From: Streptomyces noursei
GTDB taxonomy: Bacteria > Actinomycetota > Actinomycetes > Streptomycetales > Streptomycetaceae
DNA length: 64,000 bases
Reading direction: 5' to 3'
NCBI RefSeq assembly: GCF_016917755.1
Contig: NZ_CP070326.1
Span: 9,114,001-9,178,000 of the forward strand
In this document: positions 1-8,383 of the stretch, in pieces
Layout: every line of letters begins with the position of its first letter
Numbering within the stretch: position 1 is the stretch's first letter
Notes under the pieces: model-generated
What the model was told of the DNA's origin: nothing
Seen by the model: only the letters and a program-made list of their open reading frames with translations
Database searches by the model: none
Made by a program: the position numbers and the translations under genes

Positions 1-1056
1 GCCGCCGGTGGAGACGAGGGGGTAGGCGACGGCGTCGGGGTCGAGGGCGGCGGCCTGGTCGGTGAGGACGTCGAGGTTCTCGCCGTGGAAGTACTGGGAG
101 ATGACGCCGGCGCCGCTGCTGGAGGCGCCGCCGGGCAGCCAGGTGTCGTCGGGTCCGCGGTGGCAGTAGACGACGCCGGCGGGGTCGCGGATGAGGTGGT
201 CGCTGCTGCCTTTGAGGACGAGGGTGGTGCCGAGGACGGCGTTCCAGGCGCCGGGGGTGAGGGCGCCGGCGCCGATCTGGGCGGCGCAGCCGTCGGTCAT
301 GCCGGCGACGATGGTGGTTCCGGTGGGGATGCCGGTGGCGTCGGCGGCTTCGGGGCCGACGGTGCCGAGGACGGTGCCGGGGCGGACGACGTCGGGCAGG
401 AGGTCGGTGGGGATGCCGAGGGTGTCCATGACCTCGTGGGGCCAGCGTTCGTCGATGAGGTGGTAGCCGGTTTTGAGGGCGTGGCTGGTGTCGCTGGGGA
501 GTTGGCGGCCGGCGAGTTTCCAGGTGATGAGGTCGACCTGGTGGAGGAGGCGGGTGCCGGTGGCGAGGGCGGGGTCGTGGTCGAGGAGCCAGCGGAGTTT
601 GGGCAGGGCCCAGGAGGGCGGCATGCTGCGGTAGCCGAGGTCCTGCCAGGTCGGTGCGCCGGCGGTGTTGACGGCTTCGGCCTGGTCGGTGGCGCGGCCG
701 TCGTCGTACATGAGGGCGGGGGTGCGGGGGGTGCCGTGGGTGTCGGTGAGGAGGAGGGTGCCGGAGGTGCCGTCGATGGCCAGTCCGCGGATCCGGTGGG
801 TGTCGAGGCCGGCGAGGGCCTCGCGGCAGGCATCGGCGAGCGCGGTCCACCACTGGTGGGGGTCTTGTTCGTGGCGGTTGCCGGTGCGCTTGCTGGTGAG
901 CGGGCGGGCGGCGGTGGCGAGGAGGGTGCCGGTGCCGTCGACGGCGAGGCAGCGGGCGCTCTGGGTGCCGAGGTCGAGGCCGAGCCAGATGGCGTCGGGG
1001 TCGCCGTGGGGGGCGGGTCCTGGGCCGGTGGGTCCGGGGGCGTGCGGGTCAGACAC
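1..1056 (-). CDS. FGGY-family carbohydrate kinase, partial (C-terminus beyond left edge)
   Basis: ATP-dependent sugar kinase of the FGGY family; about 352 N-terminal residues are in the window. The phosphate-binding motif WLGLDLGTQSA lies at residues 24-34, and a second nucleotide-loop block (AIDGTSGTLLL) and a GTTLVLKG block follow as in pentulose kinases. The GTG start is chosen because AGGAGG sits six bases upstream; its first 8 bases overlap the stop of the preceding kinase, so the two are translationally coupled. Co-transcription with a second FGGY kinase and a polyol permease suggests phosphorylation of a ketopentose made from a sugar alcohol. The exact substrate cannot be read from sequence. 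Confidence 0.9.
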   Translation of the reverse strand, partial: MSDPHAPGPTGPGPAPHGDPDAIWLGLDLGTQSARCLAVDGTGTLLATAARPLTSKRTGNRHEQDPHQWWTALADACREALAGLDTHRIRGLAIDGTSGTLLLTDTHGTPRTPALMYDDGRATDQAEAVNTAGAPTWQDLGYRSMPPSWALPKLRWLLDHDPALATGTRLLHQVDLITWKLAGRQLPSDTSHALKTGYHLIDERWPHEVMDTLGIPTDLLPDVVRPGTVLGTVGPEAADATGIPTGTTIVAGMTDGCAAQIGAGALTPGAWNAVLGTTLVLKGSSDHLIRDPAGVVYCHRGPDDTWLPGGASSSGAGVISQYFHGENLDVLTDQAAALDPDAVAYPLVSTGG

Positions 1057-2632
1057 GGATGCCTCCTGGGGCGGGGTTCTCGGCGGGGTGGTGCGTGGGG
1101 TCGGTGCGACGGGGGGTGGGGGTGGTGGTGCGGGGTGCGGCGGGGGTGGGGCGCCAGGTGGCGGTGGTGCGCCAGCCGGCGGTGCGGGCGAGGCCGCGCC
1201 AGGTGAGGAAGTCGTCGTGGAGCGCGGCGTAGAAGGCGGCGCGCTCGGGGTCGGGGTGCCAGCTGCGCTGCATGTGGACGTACGTGTCGGCGGCGCGGTG
1301 CATGCTGCTTTCGGCTCCGGTGCGGACCAGGCCGGTGAGGAAGGCGCCCTTGGCGCCGATTTCGGTGTCGCCGGAGCGGGCGGTGGGCACGCCGGTGGCG
1401 TCGGCGATCAGTGCGCACCAGGCGTCGCTGTTGGCGCCGCCGCCGCACAGGCGCAGTTCGGTGATGTCGGTGCGGGCGGCGGTCAGGCAGTCGCGCAGGA
1501 CGAGGGAGAGGCCGTCGAAGACGGCGCGGGCGAGGTCGGCGGGGGTGTGGTCGAGGGACAGGCCCCAGAAGGAGCCGCGGGCGGCGGGGTCGAGGAACGG
1601 GGCGCGTTCGCCGGCCGGTGAGAGGTAGGGCAGGAACATCAGTCCGCGGGCGCCGGGTTCGGATTCGAAGGCGAGGCGGGAGAGTTCGGGTGGCCCCGGT
1701 AGGTGCAGCAGGCGGGCGGCCCAGCCAAGGACTTCGGCGCCGTTGAGGGTGGGGAAGGCGCGCAGGACGCGTTCCCGGCCGCGGTAGGCGATGTTGACGC
1801 CGGAGGGTTCGCCGGTGGTGTCGATGCCGGTGCGGACGATTTCGGTGCACAGGGTGGTGCCGAGGATGCTGCATGCCTGGCCGGGGTTGACCACGCCGAC
1901 GCCGCGGGCGGTGGCGGCGATGTCGTAGGGGGCCATGACGACGGGCAGGCCGGCGGGCAGGCCGAGTTGGGCGGCGGCGTCGGTGGTGAGTTCGGCGATC
2001 CGCTGGTCCTCGCCGAGGACGGTGGGGAGCAGTCGGGCGTGGTCGGTGAGGCCGAAGAGTTCGACGATGGCGGGGTCGTAGTCGCCGGTGGTGTGGTCGA
2101 GGAAGGGTGCGGAGGCGTCGGATTCGTCGGTGGCGCGGACGCCGGTGAGGCGGAGGAAGAGCCAGCCGGCGGCGGTGAGTGAGGTGGTGGAGCGGGCGAG
2201 CCGGTCGGGGTCGTGGGCGGCGAGCCAGGCGAAGAGCGCGTTGGGCATGCCGGCGCAGGTCAGTGAGCCGTTGCGGCGGAAGGCGGCTTCGAGGAGGCCG
2301 TCGCGTTGCCAGGTGGTGAGCAGGTCGCCGGCGCGGCCGTCGGACCACAGGATGGCGGGGCCGGTGGGGCGGCCGTGGTCGTCGATCAGCCAGGCGCCGT
2401 CGCCCTGGGCGGTGAAGGAGACCAGCCAGACGGGGTCGGTGAGGTCGGTGAGCACGTCGCGGACGGTGCGGACGACGGCCTGCCAGACGGCGTCCATGTC
2501 CTGTTCGGCCCAGCCGGGGTGGGGGCGGAGGACTTCGGTGGCGACGCGGGAGACGGCGATCTCGTTGCCCTGGTCGTCTAAGACGACGGACTTGATGACG
2601 GTGGTGCCGGCGTCGATGGTCAGTACGGACAT
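1049..2632 (-). CDS. FGGY-family carbohydrate kinase (xylulokinase-like)
   Basis: 527-aa cytoplasmic sugar kinase. The N-terminal phosphate motif is DAGTTVIKSVV (residues 7-17); the C-terminal FGGY signature region with CGGGANSDAWCALIADATG falls near residues 393-412. It resembles XylB/AraB-type pentulokinases in length, except for a Pro/Thr/Arg-rich tail of about 55 residues that looks unstructured. It starts 13 bp after the transporter stop and overlaps the next kinase by 8 bp, so it is the middle gene of an operon of transporter, kinase, kinase. Two kinases in one operon suggest two related polyols or a pathway with two phosphorylation choices (inference). Confidence 0.9.
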   Translation of the reverse strand: MSVLTIDAGTTVIKSVVLDDQGNEIAVSRVATEVLRPHPGWAEQDMDAVWQAVVRTVRDVLTDLTDPVWLVSFTAQGDGAWLIDDHGRPTGPAILWSDGRAGDLLTTWQRDGLLEAAFRRNGSLTCAGMPNALFAWLAAHDPDRLARSTTSLTAAGWLFLRLTGVRATDESDASAPFLDHTTGDYDPAIVELFGLTDHARLLPTVLGEDQRIAELTTDAAAQLGLPAGLPVVMAPYDIAATARGVGVVNPGQACSILGTTLCTEIVRTGIDTTGEPSGVNIAYRGRERVLRAFPTLNGAEVLGWAARLLHLPGPPELSRLAFESEPGARGLMFLPYLSPAGERAPFLDPAARGSFWGLSLDHTPADLARAVFDGLSLVLRDCLTAARTDITELRLCGGGANSDAWCALIADATGVPTARSGDTEIGAKGAFLTGLVRTGAESSMHRAADTYVHMQRSWHPDPERAAFYAALHDDFLTWRGLARTAGWRTTATWRPTPAAPRTTTPTPRRTDPTHHPAENPAPGGIRV

Positions 2633-2645
2633 CAGCGGGGTCCTT

Positions 2646-3953
2646 TCACGCCGAGGCCGGGGTGGGGTGCGGCGCGGCGGTGTCCGGGCCGGTGGCTGCC
2701 GCTTCCGGTCCGTCCGGCAGTTTCAGGAGGAGGGTGAGGGCGCAGCTCACCGCGTACATCCCCGCGAAGATCCAGACCACCCCTTCGACGCCGAGCGGCC
2801 CGACGAAGGCCGCGACGACGGCGGGTCCGACGAAGGTGCTGGCGCCGGCGCCGAGGTTGAGGGCCGCCAGTGCCTGTCCCTTGTGTCGCGGTTCCAGCGA
2901 GGGCATCAACGCTGATATCGGTACGTATCCCGCCAGAGTAGCTCCGTAGAACGCGGCGACCAGGAGGGCGAGCGGGAAGTTCGGTCCGGCGGTGGTGGGG
3001 ACGTAGAACAGCAGCAGGGTGCTCAGGGTGCAGCCGGCGCCGCCGCACCAGGCGATGGTGCGGCGCCAGCCGATGCGGTCGCCGACGGCGCCGAACAGCA
3101 GGTTGGCGAAGATGTTGGTGGCGAACATGGCGCTGAGCAGGTGCAGCCATTGGGTGAGGGTGAAGCCCACCGTCCTGGTGAAGTGGACCGGCAGGATGAC
3201 GAAGAAGCCGAACTGCGAGGCGGTGTTGACGACCCGGACGAGGGAGCCGGCGCCGACCCGGGGGTTGCGCCAGAGGATGGTGACGCTGCCGACGAGGGTG
3301 GCCAGCGGCCCCTCCCCCGCGGTCCGTGGGCGGCGGGCGCCGTGCTCGTCGCGGACCAGGAGCAGTGCGATCAGTCCGCCGGCGGCGACGAGGGCCAGCG
3401 CGGCCCACAGCGTGGCGTAGGCGCCGATGCGCGGGATCAGGCCGCTGGCGACCAGGGAGCCGAGCGTGGGCAGTCCGCCGGTGAAGGCGAACCAGAACCA
3501 GCCCATGGCGGTGCCGAGTCGGGCGCGGGGGGCCACTCCGGCGATCCAGACGAGGAAGCCGTAGGCGAAGAGCGGGTAGCCCAGGCCGCGCAGGCCGTAG
3601 CCGAGGAGCATCAGGGGGTAGCTGGTGAGCGGGAGGGCGGCGGCGAGGAAGAGCACTTGGAAGGCGGCCCAGACGGCCAGGCCGGTTCCCATCACGCGCC
3701 GGGGTCCCCACAGGTCGGAGAGGACGCCGGAGAGCCAGGCGGCGATGCCCGCGGCGATGCCGTAGACGGTGAAGAGCAGGGCGACCCGGGACTCCGGGAT
3801 GCCGCGGTCGATGAGGTACGGCGAGAGGTATCCGGACTCGACGCCGTCGCCGATCATGAAGAGGAGCAGCCCGAGGTACCCCCAGGCGAGGGTGGGCGGT
3901 ATGCCCAGGCGGGTCAGGAGCGCGCGGTGCGCGGGCAGCGGAGGGTTCGTCAT
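2646..3953 (-). CDS. MFS sugar-alcohol transporter (polyol permease / RbtT-DalT-like)
   Basis: 435-aa integral membrane carrier with about 12 hydrophobic segments. The opening (WGYLGLLLFMIGDGVESGYL) and the LFTVYGIAAG stretch match my recollection of the polyol permease family that takes up ribitol and D-arabitol. ATG at 3953 is chosen over longer frames because AAGGGGAG precedes it and it begins just before the first membrane segment. It leads a minus-strand operon with two FGGY kinases and is divergent from a DeoR-type regulator, which probably controls it. The polyol dehydrogenases expected of such a pathway are not in the window and may lie beyond the left edge. Confidence 0.85.
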   Translation of the reverse strand: MTNPPLPAHRALLTRLGIPPTLAWGYLGLLLFMIGDGVESGYLSPYLIDRGIPESRVALLFTVYGIAAGIAAWLSGVLSDLWGPRRVMGTGLAVWAAFQVLFLAAALPLTSYPLMLLGYGLRGLGYPLFAYGFLVWIAGVAPRARLGTAMGWFWFAFTGGLPTLGSLVASGLIPRIGAYATLWAALALVAAGGLIALLLVRDEHGARRPRTAGEGPLATLVGSVTILWRNPRVGAGSLVRVVNTASQFGFFVILPVHFTRTVGFTLTQWLHLLSAMFATNIFANLLFGAVGDRIGWRRTIAWCGGAGCTLSTLLLFYVPTTAGPNFPLALLVAAFYGATLAGYVPISALMPSLEPRHKGQALAALNLGAGASTFVGPAVVAAFVGPLGVEGVVWIFAGMYAVSCALTLLLKLPDGPEAAATGPDTAAPHPTPASA

Positions 3954-4050
3954 CGAAGCTCCCCTTCTTCTGCGGCGGGACGGATGCGGGCGGGTCCGGG
4001 CCGGCGGACGGGGGTGGCGGGATCCGCGGGGCCGGTGGACGACGCGGTGA

Positions 4051-4067
4051 TGCAATCGCTCGCGCAA
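4051..4067. promoter_or_regulatory. direct TTGC repeat in the polyol operon leader
   Basis: On the minus strand, TTGCGCGAGCGATTGC contains two TTGC elements 12 bp apart, about 100 bp upstream of the transporter start. Spaced direct repeats of this kind are typical DeoR-family contacts, but this is only a candidate. Confidence 0.3.
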
Positions 4068-4180
4068 AAGGGGCGTCAAGGGTGGCCGGAATCTTCCCAT
4101 CGTGGTGGGGCGCGGCCGTGGTGCGTCGGGGCGGAACCGCATGCGGCGGGCAGGTGCTCCCGGCGCGCCGCGTTACCTTC

Positions 4181-4208
4181 GTGTGAACATCACGCGGCGC
4201 GTTCACGC
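4181..4208. promoter_or_regulatory. inverted repeat, candidate DeoR operator
   Basis: GTGTGAAC (4181-4188) and GTTCACGC (4201-4208) form an inverted repeat with 12 bp between the arms, in the divergent region between the transporter and regulator genes, 36 bp before the regulator start. Its position suits autoregulation and control of the polyol operon. Confidence 0.45.
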
Positions 4209-4243
4209 GGGTGACGGTGGCACGAAGCGGAGGGAACGGGGCG

Positions 4244-5041
4244 ATGGACCGGGTCGAGGCCCAGGAGGAACGGCGGCGCCGGATCCGGGAGTCGGTGGTC
4301 GCGCGGGGTTTCGTGCGGACCTCGGAGCTGGCCGCGGAGTTCGGGATCAGTCTGATGACCGCGCATCGGGACCTGGACGCGCTGCAGGCGCAGGGCTGGT
4401 TGCGGAAGGTGCGGGGCGGGGCGACGGGGCTGCCGTCGGCGCAGTTCCACGGCACGGTCGCGGAGCGGATGGCGACGATGGCGGCGACCAAGCGGTCGCT
4501 GGCGCGGGCCGCGGCGGCGCTGTTGGTGCCCGGGCAGACGGTGCTGCTGGACGACAGCACCACGTGTCTGATGCTGGCGCACCAGACGCCCGAGCACGCC
4601 CCGCTGACGGTGCTCACCAATTCGCTGCCGGCGATCACCACGCTGGCCCAGGAGCCGGGCATCTCGCTGATCACGCTGGGCGGGGCGTACTTCCCGGCGT
4701 ACGACGCCTTCATGGGGCTGCACACCGCGGACGCGGTGCGGGCGTATCGGGCGGATGTGCTGTTCCTGTCGACGACGGCGGTCGCCAAGGGCCGCTGCTA
4801 TCACACCTCGCCGGAGACGGTGCTGGTCAAGCGGGCCATGATGGAGAGCGCGGCGCGCCGGGTGCTGGTCGCCGACCACACCAAGTTCCGCAAGGACGGG
4901 TTGTACGCGCTGGCGCCGCTGGCCGACTTCGACCTGCTGATCACCGACGACGGGTTGTCGGCGGAGGAGGTGCGGGCGGTGCGGGCGGCCGGCACGGAGG
5001 TGACGGTGGTGCCGACGCGCGGGACGGCGGGCGAGGGCTGA
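4244..5041 (+). CDS. DeoR/GlpR-family transcriptional regulator
   Basis: 265-aa DNA-binding repressor. An N-terminal DeoR winged helix (VARGFVRTSELAAEFGISLM, then HRDLDALQAQGWLRKVRGG) is followed by a DeoR sensor domain of the phosphosugar-isomerase fold that normally binds a sugar phosphate. ATG 4244 is chosen because GGAGGG lies 9 bp upstream; an in-frame GTG at 4211 would fall just behind the inverted repeat and lacks a comparable site. It is divergent from the polyol transporter-kinase operon and is its likely local regulator, with a phosphorylated ketose as probable inducer (inference). Confidence 0.88.
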   Translation: MDRVEAQEERRRRIRESVVARGFVRTSELAAEFGISLMTAHRDLDALQAQGWLRKVRGGATGLPSAQFHGTVAERMATMAATKRSLARAAAALLVPGQTVLLDDSTTCLMLAHQTPEHAPLTVLTNSLPAITTLAQEPGISLITLGGAYFPAYDAFMGLHTADAVRAYRADVLFLSTTAVAKGRCYHTSPETVLVKRAMMESAARRVLVADHTKFRKDGLYALAPLADFDLLITDDGLSAEEVRAVRAAGTEVTVVPTRGTAGEG

Positions 5042-5196
5042 GCCGCGACGTCGGCCGCCTCCGGAATCCGCCTGGGCGGGGCGTTCCCGGGCGCCCTCGG
5101 GTCCCCTGAGGGAGCCGGCTCCCGCCGCGCCCCGGGGTGGCCGGTGCCGGACCGGGCCCGGAATACCCCGCCCCCGCCTGCCCGTTGTGGCCCCAC

Positions 5197-5216
5197 AGGG
5201 GGCGTTCGCTCCCCCT
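5197..5216. terminator. convergent hairpin terminator
   Basis: AGGGGG/CCCCCT stem with an 8-base loop between the convergent DeoR regulator and thioesterase genes. The rest of 5042-5245 shows no coding signal. Confidence 0.45.
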
Positions 5217-5245
5217 ACGGGATCTGTTCGCCCGTCCCCCAGGGG

Positions 5246-5707
5246 CTACCCCAGCCCCAGCACCCCGGGGTCGGTGGCCAGTTCCCGCAGGGCGGCTCGG
5301 GGGTCCTTGAGGAGTCGGCGTTCGGTGAGGTCGAGGATGCCGCAGGTCGCGGTGATCTCGGCGGCGACCGTGCCGTCGGCCTTGCGCACGGTCTGCTCGA
5401 TCACGAAGGTCTTCCGCTCGCCCCAGACGAACCGGCAGCTGACCGCGACCTCGTCGCCGGCGCGGAGTTCCCGCAGGTAGCGGATGGTGGTTTCGAGGGT
5501 GACCGGGCCGATGCCGCGGGCCAGCAGCGCGGTCTGCGGGATGCCGCCGGCCTGGAGGACGGACCAGCGGGCGTGCTCGGCGTACTGGAGGTAGACGCTC
5601 TGGTTGAGGTGGCCCTGGGTGTCGGTCTCGTAGCCGCGGACGGTGATCGGCACGGTGAAGGGCTCGTCCGCGCCGCCCTCTGTCGCCACATGCGCCACTT
5701 CGGTCAC
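5246..5707 (-). CDS. acyl-CoA thioesterase, hotdog fold (4HBT/YbgC-like)
   Basis: 153-aa cytoplasmic enzyme expected to hydrolyse acyl-CoA thioesters. It shows the 4HBT signature YETDTQGHLNQSVYLQYAEH (residues ~25-44), in which the Asp and the GHLN segment correspond to the active site of YbgC/FcbC-type thioesterases. Length is normal for a single hotdog domain. It lies 63 bp downstream of the ABC importer operon on the same strand and may be its last gene, although no functional link is obvious. The acyl substrate cannot be inferred. Confidence 0.85.
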   Translation of the reverse strand: MTEVAHVATEGGADEPFTVPITVRGYETDTQGHLNQSVYLQYAEHARWSVLQAGGIPQTALLARGIGPVTLETTIRYLRELRAGDEVAVSCRFVWGERKTFVIEQTVRKADGTVAAEITATCGILDLTERRLLKDPRAALRELATDPGVLGLG

Positions 5708-5770
5708 GATCGCTCCTGACTTTCCCGTCTGTCCCGTCCGTCACGCGCCGGACCATCGTAGGGGCAACGT

Positions 5771-6451
5771 TCAGGCCACGTCCGGCATTCCGGTGGCGGC
5801 GCCCAGCTCCGCCCAGCCGACGGTGCGGTCGCACCAGCGCTCCAGCAGCGTGCGGTCGTGGCCGACGGCGAGGACGCCGGCGCCGCTCTCCCGGCGGTAG
5901 GACTCGACGACGGCGACGAGCGCGGCGGTGGTGGAGGCGTCCAGCATCGCGGTCATCTCGTCGCAGATCAGCCAGCGGGGGCGGAGCACCAGGGCGCGGG
6001 CCAGGCAGGCGCGTTGCAACTGGCCGTCGCTGACCTCGTGCGGGCGGCGGGCGAGCAGGTCGTCGCCGAGGCCGACGAGCGGCGCCAACTCCCGGAGGCG
6101 GGTGGGGATCTGGTCCTTGCGGCCGGTGGCGCGCAGCGGCTCGGCGATCGCGTCGGCGAGCCGCAGGCGGGGGTCGGCGGAGAGCCGGGGCTGTTGGAAG
6201 AGGACGCCGAAGGCGGTGCGCTGCTCGCGCGGGGCGCGGTGGCGCCAGCCCCGGGCGGGGGTGCCGTCCAGGACGACGGTGCCGGCGTCCGGCCGGTGCA
6301 GCAGGGCGGCGACCCGGGCCAGGGTGGATTTGCCGCAGCCGCTGGGGCCGAGCAGGCCGACCGCTTCGCCGGGGGCGAGGGTCAGCGACACGCCGCGGAC
6401 GACGGGGGCGCCGCGGTCGTATCCGGCGGTGATGTCACGCAGTTCGAGCAC
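5771..6451 (-). CDS. ABC transporter ATP-binding protein (peptide/nickel type)
   Basis: 226-aa ATPase subunit. Walker A is GPSGCGKST (residues ~35-43), Walker B is RWLICDEMTAMLD, and the H-loop is VGHDR. The ABC signature reads VSDGQLQR instead of the usual LSGGQ, as seen in some OppF/DppF-type subunits. It starts inside the preceding ATPase gene (17-bp overlap). The two ATPases, two permeases and a solute-binding lipoprotein form a complete five-component importer. Confidence 0.92.
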   Translation of the reverse strand: MLELRDITAGYDRGAPVVRGVSLTLAPGEAVGLLGPSGCGKSTLARVAALLHRPDAGTVVLDGTPARGWRHRAPREQRTAFGVLFQQPRLSADPRLRLADAIAEPLRATGRKDQIPTRLRELAPLVGLGDDLLARRPHEVSDGQLQRACLARALVLRPRWLICDEMTAMLDASTTAALVAVVESYRRESGAGVLAVGHDRTLLERWCDRTVGWAELGAATGMPDVA

Positions 6452-7517
6452 GGTCGGGCTCCCTCTCCGGCGGCACCGGGTGGTGGCAGGCGACGCCGTC
6501 GCGTGGCGCGGGGAGCGTCGCGCAGGTCATGGTGGCGCGGTCGCAGCGGGCGGCGAAGGCGCAGCCGGCCGGCAGGTCGCCGAGTTCGGGCGGCATGCCG
6601 GGGATGGGGGTGAAGGCCCGGCCGGGCAGCGCGTCCAGCAGGCCGCGGGCGTAGGGGTGGCGGGGTCCCGGGGTGCCGAAGAACCGCCGGGCGTCGGCGA
6701 GTTCGACGATCCGTCCGGCGTACATCACGGCGACCCGGTCCGCGATCCGTTCGGCCGCCGCCAGGTCGTGGGTGATCATCAGCAGTGCGCGGCCGGCCTC
6801 GGCGTGTCGGCGGAGTTCGTCGACGGTGCGGTCCACCAGGTCGCGGTCGAGGCCGGTGGTGGGTTCGTCGGCGAGGAGCAGGGGGGCGTCGCCGGCCAGG
6901 GCGAGGGCGGTGGCGGCGCGCTGGGCGAGGCCGCCGGAGAGCTGGTGCGGGTGGCGGTCGAGGTGGCCGGCCGGGAAGGCGGCGCGTGCGGCGGCGCGCT
7001 CCGCGGCCGCCCGCAGCCCTGCGCCGCGCCGCACCCCGGTCAACTCCCGTACGGTTTCCTCCAGTTGGGAGCGCACGGTGCGGACGGGGGTGAGGTGGGC
7101 GGCGGGGCTCTGCGGGATCAGTCCGATCCGTCGGCCGCGTACCGACCGGGCCAGTTCGGTCTCGGGGGCGGCGAGCAGTTCGGTAGCGCCGTGGGCGTCG
7201 GTCAGCAGTGCGGTGCCGGTGGCCTCGGCGTTGCCGGGCAGCAGGCCGAGCAGTGCGGAGGCCAGGACGGACTTGCCGCAGCCGCTCTCGCCGACGAGGA
7301 CCAGGCACTCGCCGGGCGCCAGGTCGAAGTCGGCGTCGGTGACCGCGGCGACGGACCGGCCGCCGGGCATCCGGAAGCGGACGGTCAGTCCGCGCACGGC
7401 GAGGCGGGGCGGGGCGGTGGCGGCTCCGGGCTCCTCGTCGGTCCCCTCGGGGGGCGTGCCGGTGGTCGGGGCGGGGTTCGGGGCCGGGCGCGGGTCGGGG
7501 GTCCGGTGGGCGGTCAC
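6435..7517 (-). CDS. ABC transporter ATP-binding protein (DppD/OppD-like)
   Basis: 360-aa ATPase. Walker A GESGCGKS, signature LSGGLAQR, Walker B LLLADEPTTGLD, H-loop ITHD, then the C-terminal oligopeptide-transporter extension with GCAFAARCDRA and later cysteines typical of OppD/DppD. The GTG start at 7517 gives a 4-bp GTGA overlap with the permease stop; longer frames read through the permease gene. The first 40 residues are Pro/Thr-rich and poorly conserved. It couples ATP hydrolysis to the neighbouring permeases at the inner face of the membrane. Confidence 0.92.
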   Translation of the reverse strand: MTAHRTPDPRPAPNPAPTTGTPPEGTDEEPGAATAPPRLAVRGLTVRFRMPGGRSVAAVTDADFDLAPGECLVLVGESGCGKSVLASALLGLLPGNAEATGTALLTDAHGATELLAAPETELARSVRGRRIGLIPQSPAAHLTPVRTVRSQLEETVRELTGVRRGAGLRAAAERAAARAAFPAGHLDRHPHQLSGGLAQRAATALALAGDAPLLLADEPTTGLDRDLVDRTVDELRRHAEAGRALLMITHDLAAAERIADRVAVMYAGRIVELADARRFFGTPGPRHPYARGLLDALPGRAFTPIPGMPPELGDLPAGCAFAARCDRATMTCATLPAPRDGVACHHPVPPEREPDRARTA

Positions 7518-8383
7518 AGCGTCAGCTCCGATCGGCGGCGCGGGTTGAGCCGCTCCCGCCAGGCGCCGGCCAGGCCCGCGACGGCGAGGGTGGGGACGAT
7601 GATGAACAGTCCGGGGAAGAGGGTGGGCCACCAGTCGCCGGCCAGCAGGGAGCTGCGGGCGGCGTTGGCCATGATGCCCAGGCTCGCCTCGTGGGCGGGC
7701 AGCCCCAGGCCGAGGAAGGACAGCGCGGACTCGTGCCAGATGGCGTGCGGGACCATCAGGACGGCGGCGAGTCCGGCCTGCGGCAGGACGCCCGGCAGGA
7801 GGTGGCGGAGGGTCACCCGCCAGCGGGAGGCGCCGCCGGTGAGCGCGGCGTCGAGGTAGGGCCGGGAGCGCAGCGAGAGCACTTCGGCGCGGACGATCCG
7901 GGCGGTGGACAGCCAGTGTGTCAGCGCCACCGAGATGATCACCGGCCAGACGCCGGGCCGGAACATGGCGACGATGAAGATGCCGAGCAGCAGGTGCGGC
8001 ACGGAGGAGAAGAGGTCGACCAGGCGCATCACGGTGCGGTCGGCCCAGCCGCCGAGTGCCCCGGCGAGGGCGCCGACGGCGGTGCCGAGGACCGTGGCGA
8101 CCAGGGCTGCGACCACTCCGACCAGCAGCGAGACGCGCAGTCCGTAGACGCAGCGGAGCAGCAGATCGCGGCCGACCTCGTCGGTGCCGAACGGGTGGGC
8201 GGCGGACGGTGGTTGGAGTTTGGCGGCCAGGTCCACGGCCTGCCGGTCCAGGGGGAACAGCAGGGGGACGAGGACGACGGCGAGGACGACGACGGCCAGG
8301 ATCGCGGCGCCGGCGCGGAGTCGGAGGGCGCGTCGCGGAGCGCCGCCGCGCCGGCCGCGCGCGCCGGTGGTGGTGCTAGCCAT
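7514..8383 (-). CDS. ABC transporter permease (DppC/NikC-like)
   Basis: 289-aa membrane protein with about six segments. The N-terminal cytoplasmic tail is Arg-rich. The AHPFGTDEVGRDLLLRCVYG block is the hallmark of the DppC/OppC/NikC group, and the EAA loop (DAALTGGASRWRVTLRHLLP) contacts the ATPases. It overlaps the upstream permease by 8 bp and the downstream ATPase by 4 bp, showing tight operon organisation. Confidence 0.93.
   Translation of the reverse strand: MASTTTGARGRRGGAPRRALRLRAGAAILAVVVLAVVLVPLLFPLDRQAVDLAAKLQPPSAAHPFGTDEVGRDLLLRCVYGLRVSLLVGVVAALVATVLGTAVGALAGALGGWADRTVMRLVDLFSSVPHLLLGIFIVAMFRPGVWPVIISVALTHWLSTARIVRAEVLSLRSRPYLDAALTGGASRWRVTLRHLLPGVLPQAGLAAVLMVPHAIWHESALSFLGLGLPAHEASLGIMANAARSSLLAGDWWPTLFPGLFIIVPTLAVAGLAGAWRERLNPRRRSELTL

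Noticed and set aside
85..1206. Long plus-strand reading frame rich in Gly, Ala, Val and Glu opposite the FGGY kinases
   Set aside because: Complementary-strand shadow of the kinases caused by GC-rich third positions; composition is low-complexity and has no domain.
2632..4788. 718-codon minus-strand frame spanning transporter and regulator
   Set aside because: Different frame from the transporter and antisense to the DeoR gene; Arg/Pro-rich nonsense.
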